From CALINF01 sp039990395 (lineage in GTDB: Bacteria > Pseudomonadota > Gammaproteobacteria > Pseudomonadales > Halieaceae): a DNA stretch of 64,000 nucleotides. Below are positions 16,615 through 26,282 of the stretch, piece after piece. The translations under genes and the position numbers were made by a program. The notes under the pieces were generated by a model. It saw only the letters and a program-made list of their open reading frames with translations, did not search any database and was not told the origin of the DNA. The stretch spans positions 1-64,000 of the forward strand of contig JBDXFZ010000144.1 of assembly GCA_039990395.1 (NCBI GenBank), read 5' to 3'. Numbering within the stretch: position 1 is the stretch's first letter; each line of letters opens with the position of its first letter.

Positions 16615-17517
16615 CTACTGACTACCTGCGATAAAGCCTATCCAATAGCCTTCGTTGATAAAGCCTTTACCCCAGGAGGACCACTCATCACCCAGCCCTT
16701 CCTCGGTGATGGCCTCTACTGACATGCCTTGTTCCAGCTTGCTCTGCACCAGCGCAGTCGTGGTCTCCAGCATATTCAAATAGCGCTGCAAATCAGCTTT
16801 AGTAGAGACTGAGCCATGGCCGGGCACGATTACCGTTTGGTCGTCGACGCGGGCAAGCATCGCCTCGATGTTTTTGGTAAAGCTCATCACGTTGCCGCCC
16901 GAACTGATATCGACGAAGGGAAATGCGTTCTTAAAGAAATGGTCGCCCATGTGCACCAGGTTATGGCCTGTAAAAAAGACCACGCTGTCGCCATCTGTAT
17001 GACCAGCGGGTAAATGCTGCACGTCGATGTCTTCATCATTAAAGTGTAGCGCCAGCGAATCACCAAACGTGACAACCGGCAATGCAGAGCGAGGGCTGGG
17101 CTCTACCACACGATCTATAGCCTTCATTTCCTGCCGCGTAGACATACGCTCGCGCACGTTGGTATGGGCCACGATCACCGCACCGCGATCTCCCCAGTAC
17201 TCATTACCGCCGGTATGATCGCCATGCCAGTGCGTGTTAATCACGAAACTGGCCACGCCTTGATCATCTGTGAGCGCTTTTAGCGCATCATGATAGGCCG
17301 AAGCGTATTGGGGGTAGTCGTCATCCACAATCATTACGCCATCGCTCCCTACCGAAGCAACCACATTACCGCCCCTTCCTTTGAGCAGGTATAAATTGCC
17401 TTTGAGCGGGGTTGTTGTCACGGACAACGCCTCTGCTTCTTGAGCGTGTGCCGCGCCAGATGACATTGATGCAACTATGGCAGCGCCTGAAAGCGCTAAC
17501 TTGAGTGTTCTGTACAT
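16615..17517 (-). CDS. Secreted metallo-beta-lactamase-fold hydrolase
   Basis: 300 aa with a signal peptide ending AAHAQ. The metal-binding signature is HTHWHGDHTGG, with the third and later ligands in LPAGHTDGDSVVF and IVPGHGSVS. This arrangement is typical of periplasmic MBL-fold hydrolases, including quinoprotein-relay and other non-beta-lactamase members. The substrate cannot be named. It is transcribed alone, with the next upstream gene 34 bp away. Confidence 0.85.
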   Translation of the reverse strand: MYRTLKLALSGAAIVASMSSGAAHAQEAEALSVTTTPLKGNLYLLKGRGGNVVASVGSDGVMIVDDDYPQYASAYHDALKALTDDQGVASFVINTHWHGDHTGGNEYWGDRGAVIVAHTNVRERMSTRQEMKAIDRVVEPSPRSALPVVTFGDSLALHFNDEDIDVQHLPAGHTDGDSVVFFTGHNLVHMGDHFFKNAFPFVDISSGGNVMSFTKNIEAMLARVDDQTVIVPGHGSVSTKADLQRYLNMLETTTALVQSKLEQGMSVEAITEEGLGDEWSSWGKGFINEGYWIGFIAGSQ

Positions 17518-17551
17518 AAAGACCTACCTGATTATTGGAGTGCCACCGCCC

Positions 17552-17797
17552 TCAGGCGTTGAGGTCGGGGATCATGTCGTTCTTAAGGTGTTCGATTGCA
17601 TCCTTGATACGCAGCTTTTCCTTTTTCAGACGCTGCAGAAGGATCTGGTTTTGATAGGGGAACTCATACATTTCGGCGATTTTATTATCGAGCGTCCGGT
17701 GCTTTGTCTGCAACTGTAGCAGGCGCATCGCCGGCGTAATCACCTCGTTTGCCGCTTCGTCTATTGGGCCAGGGCCTTGTCCGGGGGGTTGAATCAT
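17552..17797 (-). CDS. YdcH/DUF465 family small coiled-coil protein
   Basis: 81 aa. The C-terminal 55 residues form the helical hairpin of the YdcH family, with LDNKIAEMYEFPYQNQILLQRLKKEKLRIKD split by a short turn. The N-terminal 20 residues (MIQPPGQGPGPIDEAANEV) are an unusual proline/glycine-rich extension. The function of the family is unknown. Confidence 0.75.
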   Translation of the reverse strand: MIQPPGQGPGPIDEAANEVITPAMRLLQLQTKHRTLDNKIAEMYEFPYQNQILLQRLKKEKLRIKDAIEHLKNDMIPDLNA

Positions 17798-17880
17798 TGG
17801 TGTGTGCTTTGCTGCGCCCTGTTTCGAATCCTAATCATCAACTCTAACTCCACTGTAGCGGGTGGCACAAGCGTGAAACG

Positions 17881-18723
17881 CTACTCTTCCAAAAATTTCA
17901 TCAGGTTTCCCCAAAGTGGCTGCTCAGGGTCTCCGATGGCCAGAAAGTGTTGGCTGAGCAGTGAATCCCGGCAGTTGTATCTAAGCGGATGACCATCCAG
18001 CCCTAACACCGCACCTCCCGCGGCCTCGACGATTGCCTGCCCCGCCGCCACATCCCACTCGCTACAGGGAGAAAACCGCGGGTAGAAGTCGCCTTCTCCC
18101 TGCGCCAGATGACAAAATTTGAGTGCACTACCGCTATTTTCACGCTCTTGCTCGCCCCAGTTAATCTCCAACCAGGACAAACATTGGTGTAGTTGTTGAT
18201 TGCGATGTCGTCGACTTGCCAGCACTGTCATAGCCCTGCCTGACACGAGCTCCCGCGTTGCCAGAGGATCGCTAGACCAGCACCCTGTAGCATCTTTGTA
18301 CCAACTTGAAGCTCCCTCACCGGGAATTCCAACACAGGCTCTATGCTCCAATGGAATATAGAGCATGCCAAGCACAGGCACGTGATTCTGTATCAGGGCA
18401 ATGTTAATCGTGAACTCACCCGTTCTGCCGAGAAACTCCTTGGTGCCGTCCAGCGGATCAACGAGCCAGTAGATAGGCCAACTCCGACGCATTGCAGCAA
18501 TTTCCGCCGGCGATTCTTCGGACAGCACCGGCCATTGAGGCGCTAACTCCATTAGCCCAGCGTCAAGGATAATGTGTGAATCGGTATCGGCGCGGGTGAG
18601 GGGCGAGTCGTCATGCTTAGCCTCAAACTCACCGGCTTGTGCCGACGCATAGTGGCTCAGTATGGCGTTGCCTGCTGAATCACACAGATCCAGCAACGGC
18701 GAGATGAGAGATGCAAGTTCGAT
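17881..18723 (-). CDS. cysQ: 3'(2'),5'-bisphosphate nucleotidase CysQ, probable AUC start
   Basis: Inositol-monophosphatase fold enzyme that removes the 3'-phosphate of PAP made in sulfate assimilation. Motifs: VLSEESPAEI, the metal loop WLVDPLDGTKEF, and WDVAAGQAIVEAAGG. The first conventional start in frame is TTG at 18696, which would drop the conserved first helix. Nine codons upstream, ATC at 18723-18721 lies 8 nt after a perfect GGAGGAG (18738-18732) and yields IELASLISPLLDLCDSAG, the N-terminus expected for CysQ. No ATG or GTG occurs between there and the in-frame stop at 18792-18790. I therefore place the start at 18723 as a rare AUC initiation, with moderate certainty for the start and high certainty for the gene. 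Confidence 0.88.
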   Translation of the reverse strand: MELASLISPLLDLCDSAGNAILSHYASAQAGEFEAKHDDSPLTRADTDSHIILDAGLMELAPQWPVLSEESPAEIAAMRRSWPIYWLVDPLDGTKEFLGRTGEFTINIALIQNHVPVLGMLYIPLEHRACVGIPGEGASSWYKDATGCWSSDPLATRELVSGRAMTVLASRRHRNQQLHQCLSWLEINWGEQERENSGSALKFCHLAQGEGDFYPRFSPCSEWDVAAGQAIVEAAGGAVLGLDGHPLRYNCRDSLLSQHFLAIGDPEQPLWGNLMKFLEE

Positions 18724-18832
18724 ATTCTTAGCTCCTCCGAGAATCAGGGGTATCCTAACACCTCGACCACATTGCAGGCATAATTGGACTCATGACATTG
18801 TCAAAAATTCAACAAGTTAGCGGGCGCTGTAC

Positions 18833-19492
18833 GTGATCGAATGGAAGAATATAGATACCGTCTTACTGGACATGGACGGCACGTTGCTGGACTTGCAGTA
18901 CGACAACTACTTCTGGCTTGAGCATTTGCCCGCGGCCTATGCTTTGGAAAAAGGAATTGATCCGGATGAGGCACGCGATCATCTGCATTCTCGCTTCCAC
19001 GCCGGCAAAGGTACGCTGGACTGGTATTCTCTAGATTACTGGTCACAGCAGCTAAACATGGACATCCCTGCGCTGAAGCGCGAGCTTAAACACATGATCA
19101 AAATACGGCCGTACGCGCTGGAATTTCTGCAGCGGCTACACGCCGGTGATCGCGATGTTGTCATGGTAACCAATGCGCATCAAAAAACACTGGCAATAAA
19201 AATGGAGCAAGTTGATATCACTGAATGGTTTGATCGTGTTGTGGTTTCTCACGACCTCGATTCACCCAAAGAGCAGCAGGCGTTCTGGCATCGATTGCAG
19301 GACCTTCATCCTTTTGACCCAGGCAGAACGTTGCTGATAGACGATACCGAGAGCGTATTGGAATCTGCATTCGAGTACGGCATCAAGCACTTACTCACAT
19401 TGCTACAACCTGACAGTAGTCATCAAAAGCGGGTAGATACCCGGTTTCCAGGCATACATCATTTCGACGAGATTATGCCGGAGGCCCAATAG
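18833..19492 (+). CDS. yrfG: HAD-family GMP/IMP nucleotidase
   Basis: 219 aa, GTG start. The HAD motif I is LLDMDGTLLDLQYDNYFW, motif II VMVTNAHQKTL, and motif IV LLIDDTESVLESAFEYG. The family dephosphorylates purine nucleoside monophosphates. It is followed at once by hslR, the same pair found in E. coli (yrfG-hslR). Confidence 0.92.
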   Translation: MIEWKNIDTVLLDMDGTLLDLQYDNYFWLEHLPAAYALEKGIDPDEARDHLHSRFHAGKGTLDWYSLDYWSQQLNMDIPALKRELKHMIKIRPYALEFLQRLHAGDRDVVMVTNAHQKTLAIKMEQVDITEWFDRVVVSHDLDSPKEQQAFWHRLQDLHPFDPGRTLLIDDTESVLESAFEYGIKHLLTLLQPDSSHQKRVDTRFPGIHHFDEIMPEAQ

Positions 19493-19494
19493 CG

Positions 19495-19905
19495 ATGGCT
19501 CACTCTGAACTAAAAACAAAGTTGCGATTGGATAAGTGGCTGTGGGCTGCACGGTTCTTCAAGACACGTAGCCTTGCCAAGAATGCTATTGAGGGAGGCA
19601 AAGTGCATCTGGATGGGCAGCGCGTGAAAGTATCCAAAGAAATTGCTGTGGGTGATGTACTAAAAATTCGCCAGGGATGGGATGAAAAAGAGATTGAGGT
19701 CCTCGCCTTATCCGATCAACGACGAGGCGCGCCAGAGGCACAGACGCTCTATCTGGAGACCCCGGCAAGTAGCGCTAAACGAGAACATGAGGCCGCGGCA
19801 CGCAAGGCCGCCGGAGGAATGCAGGACAAGCCGTTGAATCGCCCTACCAAGAAACAACGCAGGCAGATTCACCGATTTAAGGAACAACCGGACGACTTCA
19901 ACTAA
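19495..19905 (+). CDS. hslR: Ribosome-associated heat shock protein Hsp15
   Basis: 136 aa S4-type RNA-binding protein: LRLDKWLWAARFFKTRSLAK and GGKVHLDGQRVKVSKEIAVGD, then a basic C-terminal tail. In E. coli it binds 50S subunits carrying a stalled nascent chain. The start is two bases after the yrfG stop, so the pair is an operon. Confidence 0.93.
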   Translation: MAHSELKTKLRLDKWLWAARFFKTRSLAKNAIEGGKVHLDGQRVKVSKEIAVGDVLKIRQGWDEKEIEVLALSDQRRGAPEAQTLYLETPASSAKREHEAAARKAAGGMQDKPLNRPTKKQRRQIHRFKEQPDDFN

Positions 19906-19910
19906 TTCGA

Positions 19911-21125
19911 TTATTTGGGCGATGCAACTGCAATGGCGTTGCGGCCAGTATCCTTAGCTGAATAAAGCGCAGCATCGGCAAGATCGATTACATCAGAGGG
20001 CTGCATTTCACTATCGGGCACAACAGTCGCAATACCTTGGCTGACTGTAATAATGTCCGCGACAGATGATGCTCCGTGGTTGATCCGCTCATCTATCACT
20101 AGCTCCTTGAGCCGATCCGCCGTCCTCTTGGCTGAGTATCGATTCGCCCCGGGTAGAATTAGAATAAACTCTTCACCCCCGTAGCGTGCAACAACCTCAC
20201 CCGCTCGAGATGTGGCTCGCTGCATTAAGTCGGCAAGTCGCTGTAATACGGTATCGCCGGCCGGATGGCCGTAGGTGTCGTTGTAGCTCTTAAAGTGGTC
20301 TACATCAATGAGAATCACGGACACTTCACTGCCTGCCCGACGTGCTCGATTGATTTCTTCCTGCAGTACCTTATTCACCAGGCGACGATTGCCCAAGCCA
20401 GTTAACTCATCAACGTTGGCCAAATCCGTCAATTGACGCCTGGCATCCTGCAATTGACGATTACGGTCTCGCAATGAACCCGTGAGATCGCCCAACTCAC
20501 GCGACATCGCCTCACGCTCCCAGTTCAGCGAGATCATGTTGCGAAAAGACAGATAAATCCAGTTACACACGACAACGAACAGCGCGCATACGGCGAGCAG
20601 CAACACACCCAAGAGCATGTTGTACGGCTGCTCCCAATAGTTGATTAAGCAATACCAGGCTATCGGCCAGAGAGCCGTAAAGAGATAGACGATGAAGTAC
20701 TCACGGATAATCACGGTTACACCCACAGATATAGCCGTGATGATCACAATCAGAAGAATGAAGACATACTGCAGCGTTGGCGGTACATACTGTGCAGCAA
20801 AGATATAAGCACTAGACCATACGAGGCCAGTAACTGCCGACCCCAAAATGAGATTCCAGTACACCCGCCTGGGCTTGGTCTGGAAACTGCGTTCCACGAG
20901 CGCATTGCTCATATAGAGAGAGCGCGCCAGCAACATAATCATTACGCCAGCAGACCACAGCAGTAAGTAGGGTATATCGGCAAACGTCCAAAACAACAGA
21001 ATCACGGCCAACACACCAACCATGTTGGAACTGATGGTAGCCACGCGCCCGTGCTGCATCAGCATTTCCAGTTGGGCGGCGAACAATTCTTCTTGTGGAA
21101 TGTGTTTTTGGTAAATCATGGACAA
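19911..21125 (-). CDS. Membrane-bound diguanylate cyclase (GGDEF)
   Basis: 404 aa. About six membrane segments fill residues 35-200, followed by a short coiled coil (SRELGDLTGSLRDRNRQLQDARRQL) and a GGDEF domain beginning DELTGLGNRRLVN. The active loop is ARYGGEEF, a competent variant making cyclic di-GMP. The upstream inhibitory-site position reads RAGE instead of RxxD, so product inhibition may be weak. The N-terminal sensor has no recognised ligand pocket. It is divergent from the SGNH-fold gene. Confidence 0.92.
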   Translation of the reverse strand: MSMIYQKHIPQEELFAAQLEMLMQHGRVATISSNMVGVLAVILLFWTFADIPYLLLWSAGVMIMLLARSLYMSNALVERSFQTKPRRVYWNLILGSAVTGLVWSSAYIFAAQYVPPTLQYVFILLIVIITAISVGVTVIIREYFIVYLFTALWPIAWYCLINYWEQPYNMLLGVLLLAVCALFVVVCNWIYLSFRNMISLNWEREAMSRELGDLTGSLRDRNRQLQDARRQLTDLANVDELTGLGNRRLVNKVLQEEINRARRAGSEVSVILIDVDHFKSYNDTYGHPAGDTVLQRLADLMQRATSRAGEVVARYGGEEFILILPGANRYSAKRTADRLKELVIDERINHGASSVADIITVSQGIATVVPDSEMQPSDVIDLADAALYSAKDTGRNAIAVASPK

Positions 21126-21260
21126 ATCCTACACCTTGAGGCGCTTTTAGGTAAGTATTGGGATCAAAGCTGCGAACCGCGTCACAGCACCAGGGCACTC
21201 TCAATTGCTCCGATCGACTATTTCAGAGACACTTGGCTCAAATATTAGGGGACCTGGAGC

Positions 21261-21995
21261 ATGTACTCCTGGAAAGCAATTCGAATCGCCTGCGGTGTGC
21301 TACTGGTACTGCCGTTGATTCACTTGGCGATTCTGATCTCTACTGAGACATTAGCCACGTTGAACGCGTCACCTGAGGTGTGGTCTGCTGAGTTAGAGGC
21401 ATACGCCCGCGCCGACAGAGGGCGATCACTGCCAGAAAAGCCCATCGTTGTGATAGGCGGCAGAAGCGTGAAATTGTGGGGCGATCTGGAGGGCATCCTT
21501 GCTCCCGCCCCGGTGCTCATGCGCGGTCTAGGTGATGCCACGGTAGACGACATCATCCATCACTACTCCCGCCTGGTTGCCTTCTATCAGCCATCTGTAA
21601 TTGTCTATCTCCCCAGCCAGAGCGAATTTCATATTCGGGACAACAAAATGGCAGAAGAGCTCGTTTCAGGTATCAAAGAGCTTGCCGCCCTCAGCGAATC
21701 ACTTCAGCGCAAGAGTTCTTTGGTGATTTTCACTCCAGTAAAGACCCCGCTCTATCCATCCGATGACCGTAAGATTGACGTGGTTTCCAACGCTCTGACT
21801 CAATGGGCGGCCTCCCAGTCTCAAGTGACAGTTTTAAATAGCAGTGATGTTCTGGCCACTCAAGATGGACAAGCAGACGCCAGATACTTCCGTAATGACG
21901 GCATTAACCTGAGCCCAGCGGGCTATCTCAGGCTTTCGCTCCTATTGCGTGATCAGCTAGAGACAGGTATAGCTTTTTCGACTGACCAAGGCTAA
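21261..21995 (+). CDS. Membrane-anchored SGNH-fold protein lacking catalytic residues
   Basis: 244 aa. One N-terminal hydrophobic anchor (about 7-28), then an SGNH hydrolase fold readable block by block against the GSSSIRxW subgroup: IVVIGGRSVKLW (block I, catalytic Ser position is Arg), MRGLGDATVDDIIHHYSRLV (block II), VIVYLPSQSEF (block III, Asn position is Gln) and RYFRNDGINLSPAGY (block V, catalytic His position is Asn). The fold is well kept while the Ser, Asn and His positions are all changed, which points to a non-enzymatic binding role. It sits 47 bp upstream of dxs on the same strand. Confidence 0.72.
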   Translation: MYSWKAIRIACGVLLVLPLIHLAILISTETLATLNASPEVWSAELEAYARADRGRSLPEKPIVVIGGRSVKLWGDLEGILAPAPVLMRGLGDATVDDIIHHYSRLVAFYQPSVIVYLPSQSEFHIRDNKMAEELVSGIKELAALSESLQRKSSLVIFTPVKTPLYPSDDRKIDVVSNALTQWAASQSQVTVLNSSDVLATQDGQADARYFRNDGINLSPAGYLRLSLLLRDQLETGIAFSTDQG

Positions 21996-22042
21996 TCGCG
22001 ACAAAAGCGCAATTTCGTCCTCGAATGCGTTAAAATCCCCTT

Positions 22043-23992
22043 ATGCTGTCAGAAATACCCCTATCACGCCCCAGTACTCCTTTGCTCGATGAGGTCGATT
22101 CTGGCACCAACTTGAGTGATCTCAGCGTTGACCAGATGCTGACGCTGTGTGATGAACTACGCGCGTTCCTCCTGTATACCGTAGGCCAAACGGGTGGACA
22201 CTTCGGCGCTGGCATGGGTGTGGTGGAGCTGACCATAGCGTTACATCACATCTACAACACACCAAACGACAGAATTGTGTGGGATGTGGGCCACCAGACC
22301 TACCCTCACAAAATACTCACCGGCCGTATGCAGCAGATGCATACCATGCGTCAGGCTGGCGGACTGTCGGGGTTCCCCAAACGGTCAGAGAGCGAATACG
22401 ACACTTTTGGCGTCGGCCATTCCTCTACCAGCATTTCCGCCGCCATGGGCATGGCACTAGCTGCGCGACAACAAGGTACAGATCGCAAAGTGATTGCTGT
22501 TATCGGTGACGGGGCCATAACCGGTGGAATGGCTTTCGAGGCGTTGGCGCACGCTGGCCATGAAAGGCCCAATATGCTGGTGATTCTTAATGATAACCAG
22601 ATGTCTATCGGCCACAACAAAGGTGGTTTGGCCACGTACTTCGCCAAAATCTGGGCAAGTAAAACTTATATCACCCTGCGAGAAGGCTCCAAGAAGATAC
22701 TCGAAAAGATCAAGCCAGCTTGGGATTTGGCCAAACGAACAGAAGAACACATGAAGGGCATGGTGGCTCCAGGCACTTTGTTTGAAGAGTTGGGCTTTAA
22801 CTATATCGGCCCATTGGATGGCCACGATCTACCCGGACTGATCCAGACGCTCGAAAATATGAAGGATCTGGAGGGGCCGCAGTTCCTGCATATCCGCACG
22901 ATGAAAGGGAAAGGATTCGCACCGGCAGAAGCTGACCCCGTGGGATACCACGCACTCAACAAGATAGAAGCAAAGCCCAAAGGTCCACAACTACCCGAAG
23001 AACCCATCGCCCCTAAGCTGCCCAAGTATCAGGATGTGTTTGGCCAGTGGCTATGTGATGTAGCAGAGAAAGATAGCCGCGTTGTGGGTATCACTCCGGC
23101 CATGTGCGAAGGGTCAGGCATGGTAGAGTTTGCCAAACGGTTTCCCGATCGCTACTACGATGTAGCAATAGCAGAGCAGCACGCAATTACGCTTGCAGCT
23201 GGCATGGCCTGTGATGGGCTGAAACCCGTGGTGGCTATTTACTCAACCTTCCTCCAGCGTGGGTATGACCAACTGATTCATGATGTGGCATTGCAGAACT
23301 TAGATGTTACTTTCGCTATTGATCGTGCGGGATTGGTTGGTGAGGATGGGCCTACTCATCATGGGGCGTTTGATCTAAGTTATCTGCGGTGTATTCCAAA
23401 TATGATAATCGCGGCCCCATCGGACGAAAATGAATGCCGGCAACTCCTCCAAACAGCCCTACTTCATGCCGGGCCTACTGCTGTACGCTATCCACGCGGG
23501 ATAGGAGCGGGGGCACCCATTGAGCAAAACCCGGTAGCATTGGAAGTAGGACGAAGCAAACTCGTCCGCAGAGGCACTAGTGGAGTCGTAATACTCAATT
23601 TTGGTGTAACGTTGGAAATTGCCGCTGATGCTGCCGAAACCACTGACTCGACTCTGGTTGATATGCGGTGGGTCAAACCGATAGATACTACCCTGCTAGA
23701 ATCTATGCAGGCAGGAACTGGCCTTTTCGTGACCGTTGAGGACAACGCTTTGGCCGGGGGAGCCGGCTCTGCGGTAATGGAGTCTCTGGAAGGCATTAGC
23801 TGTGGAATCGAACTAATCAGGTTCGGCTTATCTGATGTCTTTGTGGATCATGCTGATCGCGCAAACCAGTTGATGGAAGTCGGTCTATCACCGCAAGACA
23901 TTTCTAGCGCGATTGATGCTCGACTGGTCCTTGCAGCGGAACCTAGCGCTAGCAACTCTTCAGAACCAACGGCGGTCAAGCTCTCGGTGTAA
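22043..23992 (+). CDS. dxs: 1-deoxy-D-xylulose-5-phosphate synthase
   Basis: 649 aa TPP enzyme joining pyruvate and glyceraldehyde-3-phosphate at the head of the MEP isoprenoid pathway. Motifs: WDVGHQTYPHKILTGR, the TPP loop GDGAITGGMAFEALAHAG with NDNQMSIGHN, and the C-terminal IDRAGLVGEDGPTHHGAFD. The last 25 residues form a low-complexity serine/alanine tail. Commonly dxs follows xseB and ispA; here it lies about 8.3 kb ahead of them with a polysaccharide locus between. Confidence 0.95.
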   Translation: MLSEIPLSRPSTPLLDEVDSGTNLSDLSVDQMLTLCDELRAFLLYTVGQTGGHFGAGMGVVELTIALHHIYNTPNDRIVWDVGHQTYPHKILTGRMQQMHTMRQAGGLSGFPKRSESEYDTFGVGHSSTSISAAMGMALAARQQGTDRKVIAVIGDGAITGGMAFEALAHAGHERPNMLVILNDNQMSIGHNKGGLATYFAKIWASKTYITLREGSKKILEKIKPAWDLAKRTEEHMKGMVAPGTLFEELGFNYIGPLDGHDLPGLIQTLENMKDLEGPQFLHIRTMKGKGFAPAEADPVGYHALNKIEAKPKGPQLPEEPIAPKLPKYQDVFGQWLCDVAEKDSRVVGITPAMCEGSGMVEFAKRFPDRYYDVAIAEQHAITLAAGMACDGLKPVVAIYSTFLQRGYDQLIHDVALQNLDVTFAIDRAGLVGEDGPTHHGAFDLSYLRCIPNMIIAAPSDENECRQLLQTALLHAGPTAVRYPRGIGAGAPIEQNPVALEVGRSKLVRRGTSGVVILNFGVTLEIAADAAETTDSTLVDMRWVKPIDTTLLESMQAGTGLFVTVEDNALAGGAGSAVMESLEGISCGIELIRFGLSDVFVDHADRANQLMEVGLSPQDISSAIDARLVLAAEPSASNSSEPTAVKLSV

Positions 23993-24172
23993 AAGCTCGC
24001 TTTGATCGAGCCCAAGTCACTGGATAATTGGCAAATATCTTTCGTAATACTGCTGTCTTGAGCACGCCAAGCCCATCGGCACACAACTTTTTAAGATAAC
24101 TCACCCAGCAGCTGGCCATTGATATGCATTGGAGTTCAATAGCTATATTTCGAGCCCTAATGTGGTGCAGTA

Positions 24173-25051
24173 TCAACTGCAACGATCATCACTAAAAGGG
24201 CTATCAAGCCTGAATTGCGCGTTTGGGATTAGAAAGTCACTATTGTGTGGCGGATCTTCCGGTGGAGGGACAGACGCCACCACAACAATATGAAAAGGCA
24301 ACATGCATTGCATCGAATCAATCTGGAATTCGCAACGATCAATCATATTAGCTACTAGTGCACCGTCAAATACATGCTGATGGAGACAGCGATTGTGAAA
24401 ATTTTCTCGTGATCGCAGTTCAAACGCATCCTTCCCACCAGCTTCGGGGTCAAGAGCGAAGTCGTGCTTAGCCAGGATTTCTGGTAAATGGGTAAGATCA
24501 TCTTCACCGGTATGGGCTTCAAGGTCCTGTTCCAAATGAGTCAATAATGTCACCTCCCGTCTATGATCAAAAGTTCCTTGCTTGTGTGGGACTACCAACA
24601 CCAGCGTTCCACCCGGTTTTAGTACAGATTTCCATTCGTTTAATGCATGTAAGGGATTTGCCATGTGCTCGATAACATGTGATGACAATATGTAGTCATA
24701 CTTGCCTTCAACGAGTTCACTTAACCTGGAGGCCTCACCTACAAACTGACGCCCAGGGGGCTGAGACCTACTAAATCGAAAGGTTTGACCTTCATCTATC
24801 TTTCCTTCCCATGTTGTTTCTGAAGAGAAGTTGCAATTGTCCAAGCCAGTTGCTGATTGATAGAGAGGTAACACTCCTGCTCGTCCAAAAACGCCGCTCG
24901 GTCCGCCAATCTCTAGTCCCCGGCTTTTAGATACCAACATCTGTAGCCCTTCACTGGCCTCAGCATGCTCAGGAAAGATAAAGCGCATGCCTTCTCTTAC
25001 CAACCCGAATAATCCTTGTTTTCTAAAAAGTGCGACAATCTTTCGAATCAT
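24173..25051 (-). CDS. Class I SAM-dependent methyltransferase
   Basis: 292 aa. SAM motif I is RGLEIGGPSGVFG and motifs II-III are YDYILSSHVIEHMANPLHAL and LKPGGTLVLVVPHK. A histidine-rich region follows (DHRREVTLLTHLEQDLEAH). It starts the polysaccharide locus, with its 3' end facing dxs, and probably methylates a sugar or modifies a glycan terminus. The acceptor is not evident. Confidence 0.82.
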   Translation of the reverse strand: MIRKIVALFRKQGLFGLVREGMRFIFPEHAEASEGLQMLVSKSRGLEIGGPSGVFGRAGVLPLYQSATGLDNCNFSSETTWEGKIDEGQTFRFSRSQPPGRQFVGEASRLSELVEGKYDYILSSHVIEHMANPLHALNEWKSVLKPGGTLVLVVPHKQGTFDHRREVTLLTHLEQDLEAHTGEDDLTHLPEILAKHDFALDPEAGGKDAFELRSRENFHNRCLHQHVFDGALVANMIDRCEFQIDSMQCMLPFHIVVVASVPPPEDPPHNSDFLIPNAQFRLDSPFSDDRCS

Positions 25052-25281
25052 TCCGTGCTTCCACCTTCAAACCGAGTACAGAGATATCTATAGTGCCTAA
25101 CTAAAGCCATAATGCGAGAATATAATATTCTGCCACAGGCTCCAATTAGCACGCATGGTTGCTAATTCTTGATAATCCAGTTTCTTCAGGGAAAGATATA
25201 ATTGCATCAATGTCGTAGTCTGGATCGTGATCGAGTTGCATATGCGAGCATAAAGATAAACAACAGGACTATCGTTGGGAA

Positions 25282-26190
25282 ATGACTGAGACGGAAGTAA
25301 TAAAACCGCCCCGCGGCTTTTCAGAGATCTGCTCAATTATGGTGACGTATTTTCCAGAAGCAGAGGTAGCTTCGAATGCAAGGGCCATACTTGAGCAAGT
25401 CGATCACCTGATTGTCGTTGACAATGGCACATCTGATTTGTCCTTCCTTCAAAGTGGGCCTTTTCAGAAACCACACTGCACCGTAATTCGTTGGAATGAA
25501 AATTTCGGTATCGCAGCCGCACTCAATGAAGGCGTTCGAGCCGCTATCAAAATGGGCTACAAATGGGTGCTCACGATGGACCAAGACAGCCGTTTACCAG
25601 AAGGTTGTATAGAGGAGATGATTCACGTCTGGTCTACGTGCGGGTCACGCAGCAACATTGCAATGGTAGGACCAAATTATGAAGGCGCGAATCGCTTCCA
25701 AACGGCAACTTCTGGAGCACTCGAACATACTTCTGACTACGCAATTGTGAAGGAAATAATCACATCAGGAACCCTGATGCCTACAACTTTGTTTGAATCT
25801 ATCGGAGAGTTTCGTGAAGACCTTTTTATCGACATGGTCGATATTGAATTTTGCCTGCGCGCGAGGCGACGGGGGTTTTCCGTGGCAGTTGCGCTAAAAA
25901 CACGCATGCAGCATCAACTGGGCTCTACTAAGGCACTACCCTGGATTGGTGGAATTTCATCACATCCCCCTCTTAGAAACTATTATAGATTTCGCAATTC
26001 TGTCCTCATTATAAAGGAAGCTTGGGGATATGACTGGCACTTCGTTTTCTCAAGATCGAAAAAAATGCTACTCATCGCCGTAAAAATCGTGCTTTTTGAA
26101 AGGCCATGGCTTAAAAACGTATCAAGCGTTGCGAGAGGTATCTGTCATGGATTGATAGGTAGGTCAGGGAAAGCCGAAGGTATTGAATAA
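25282..26190 (+). CDS. Family 2 glycosyltransferase (rhamnosyltransferase-like)
   Basis: 302 aa GT-A enzyme. It begins ICSIMVTYFPEAEV, followed by LIVVDNGTSD, WNENFGIAAALNEGV and the metal-binding TMDQDSRLPEG; EFCLRARRRGF lies near the acceptor site. This pattern matches the rhamnosyltransferase branch of GT2. It is transcribed rightward, opposite to its neighbours on both sides. Confidence 0.88.
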   Translation: MTETEVIKPPRGFSEICSIMVTYFPEAEVASNARAILEQVDHLIVVDNGTSDLSFLQSGPFQKPHCTVIRWNENFGIAAALNEGVRAAIKMGYKWVLTMDQDSRLPEGCIEEMIHVWSTCGSRSNIAMVGPNYEGANRFQTATSGALEHTSDYAIVKEIITSGTLMPTTLFESIGEFREDLFIDMVDIEFCLRARRRGFSVAVALKTRMQHQLGSTKALPWIGGISSHPPLRNYYRFRNSVLIIKEAWGYDWHFVFSRSKKMLLIAVKIVLFERPWLKNVSSVARGICHGLIGRSGKAEGIE

Positions 26191-26282
26191 CTGGACAGAA
26201 ACTGAGTAAGTATCAAAAGCCCGTTCGAAAGTAGCAAGCTGCAAGGAATCTAAAGCAAATGCTCCAAATTAGTCTCTTGGAG

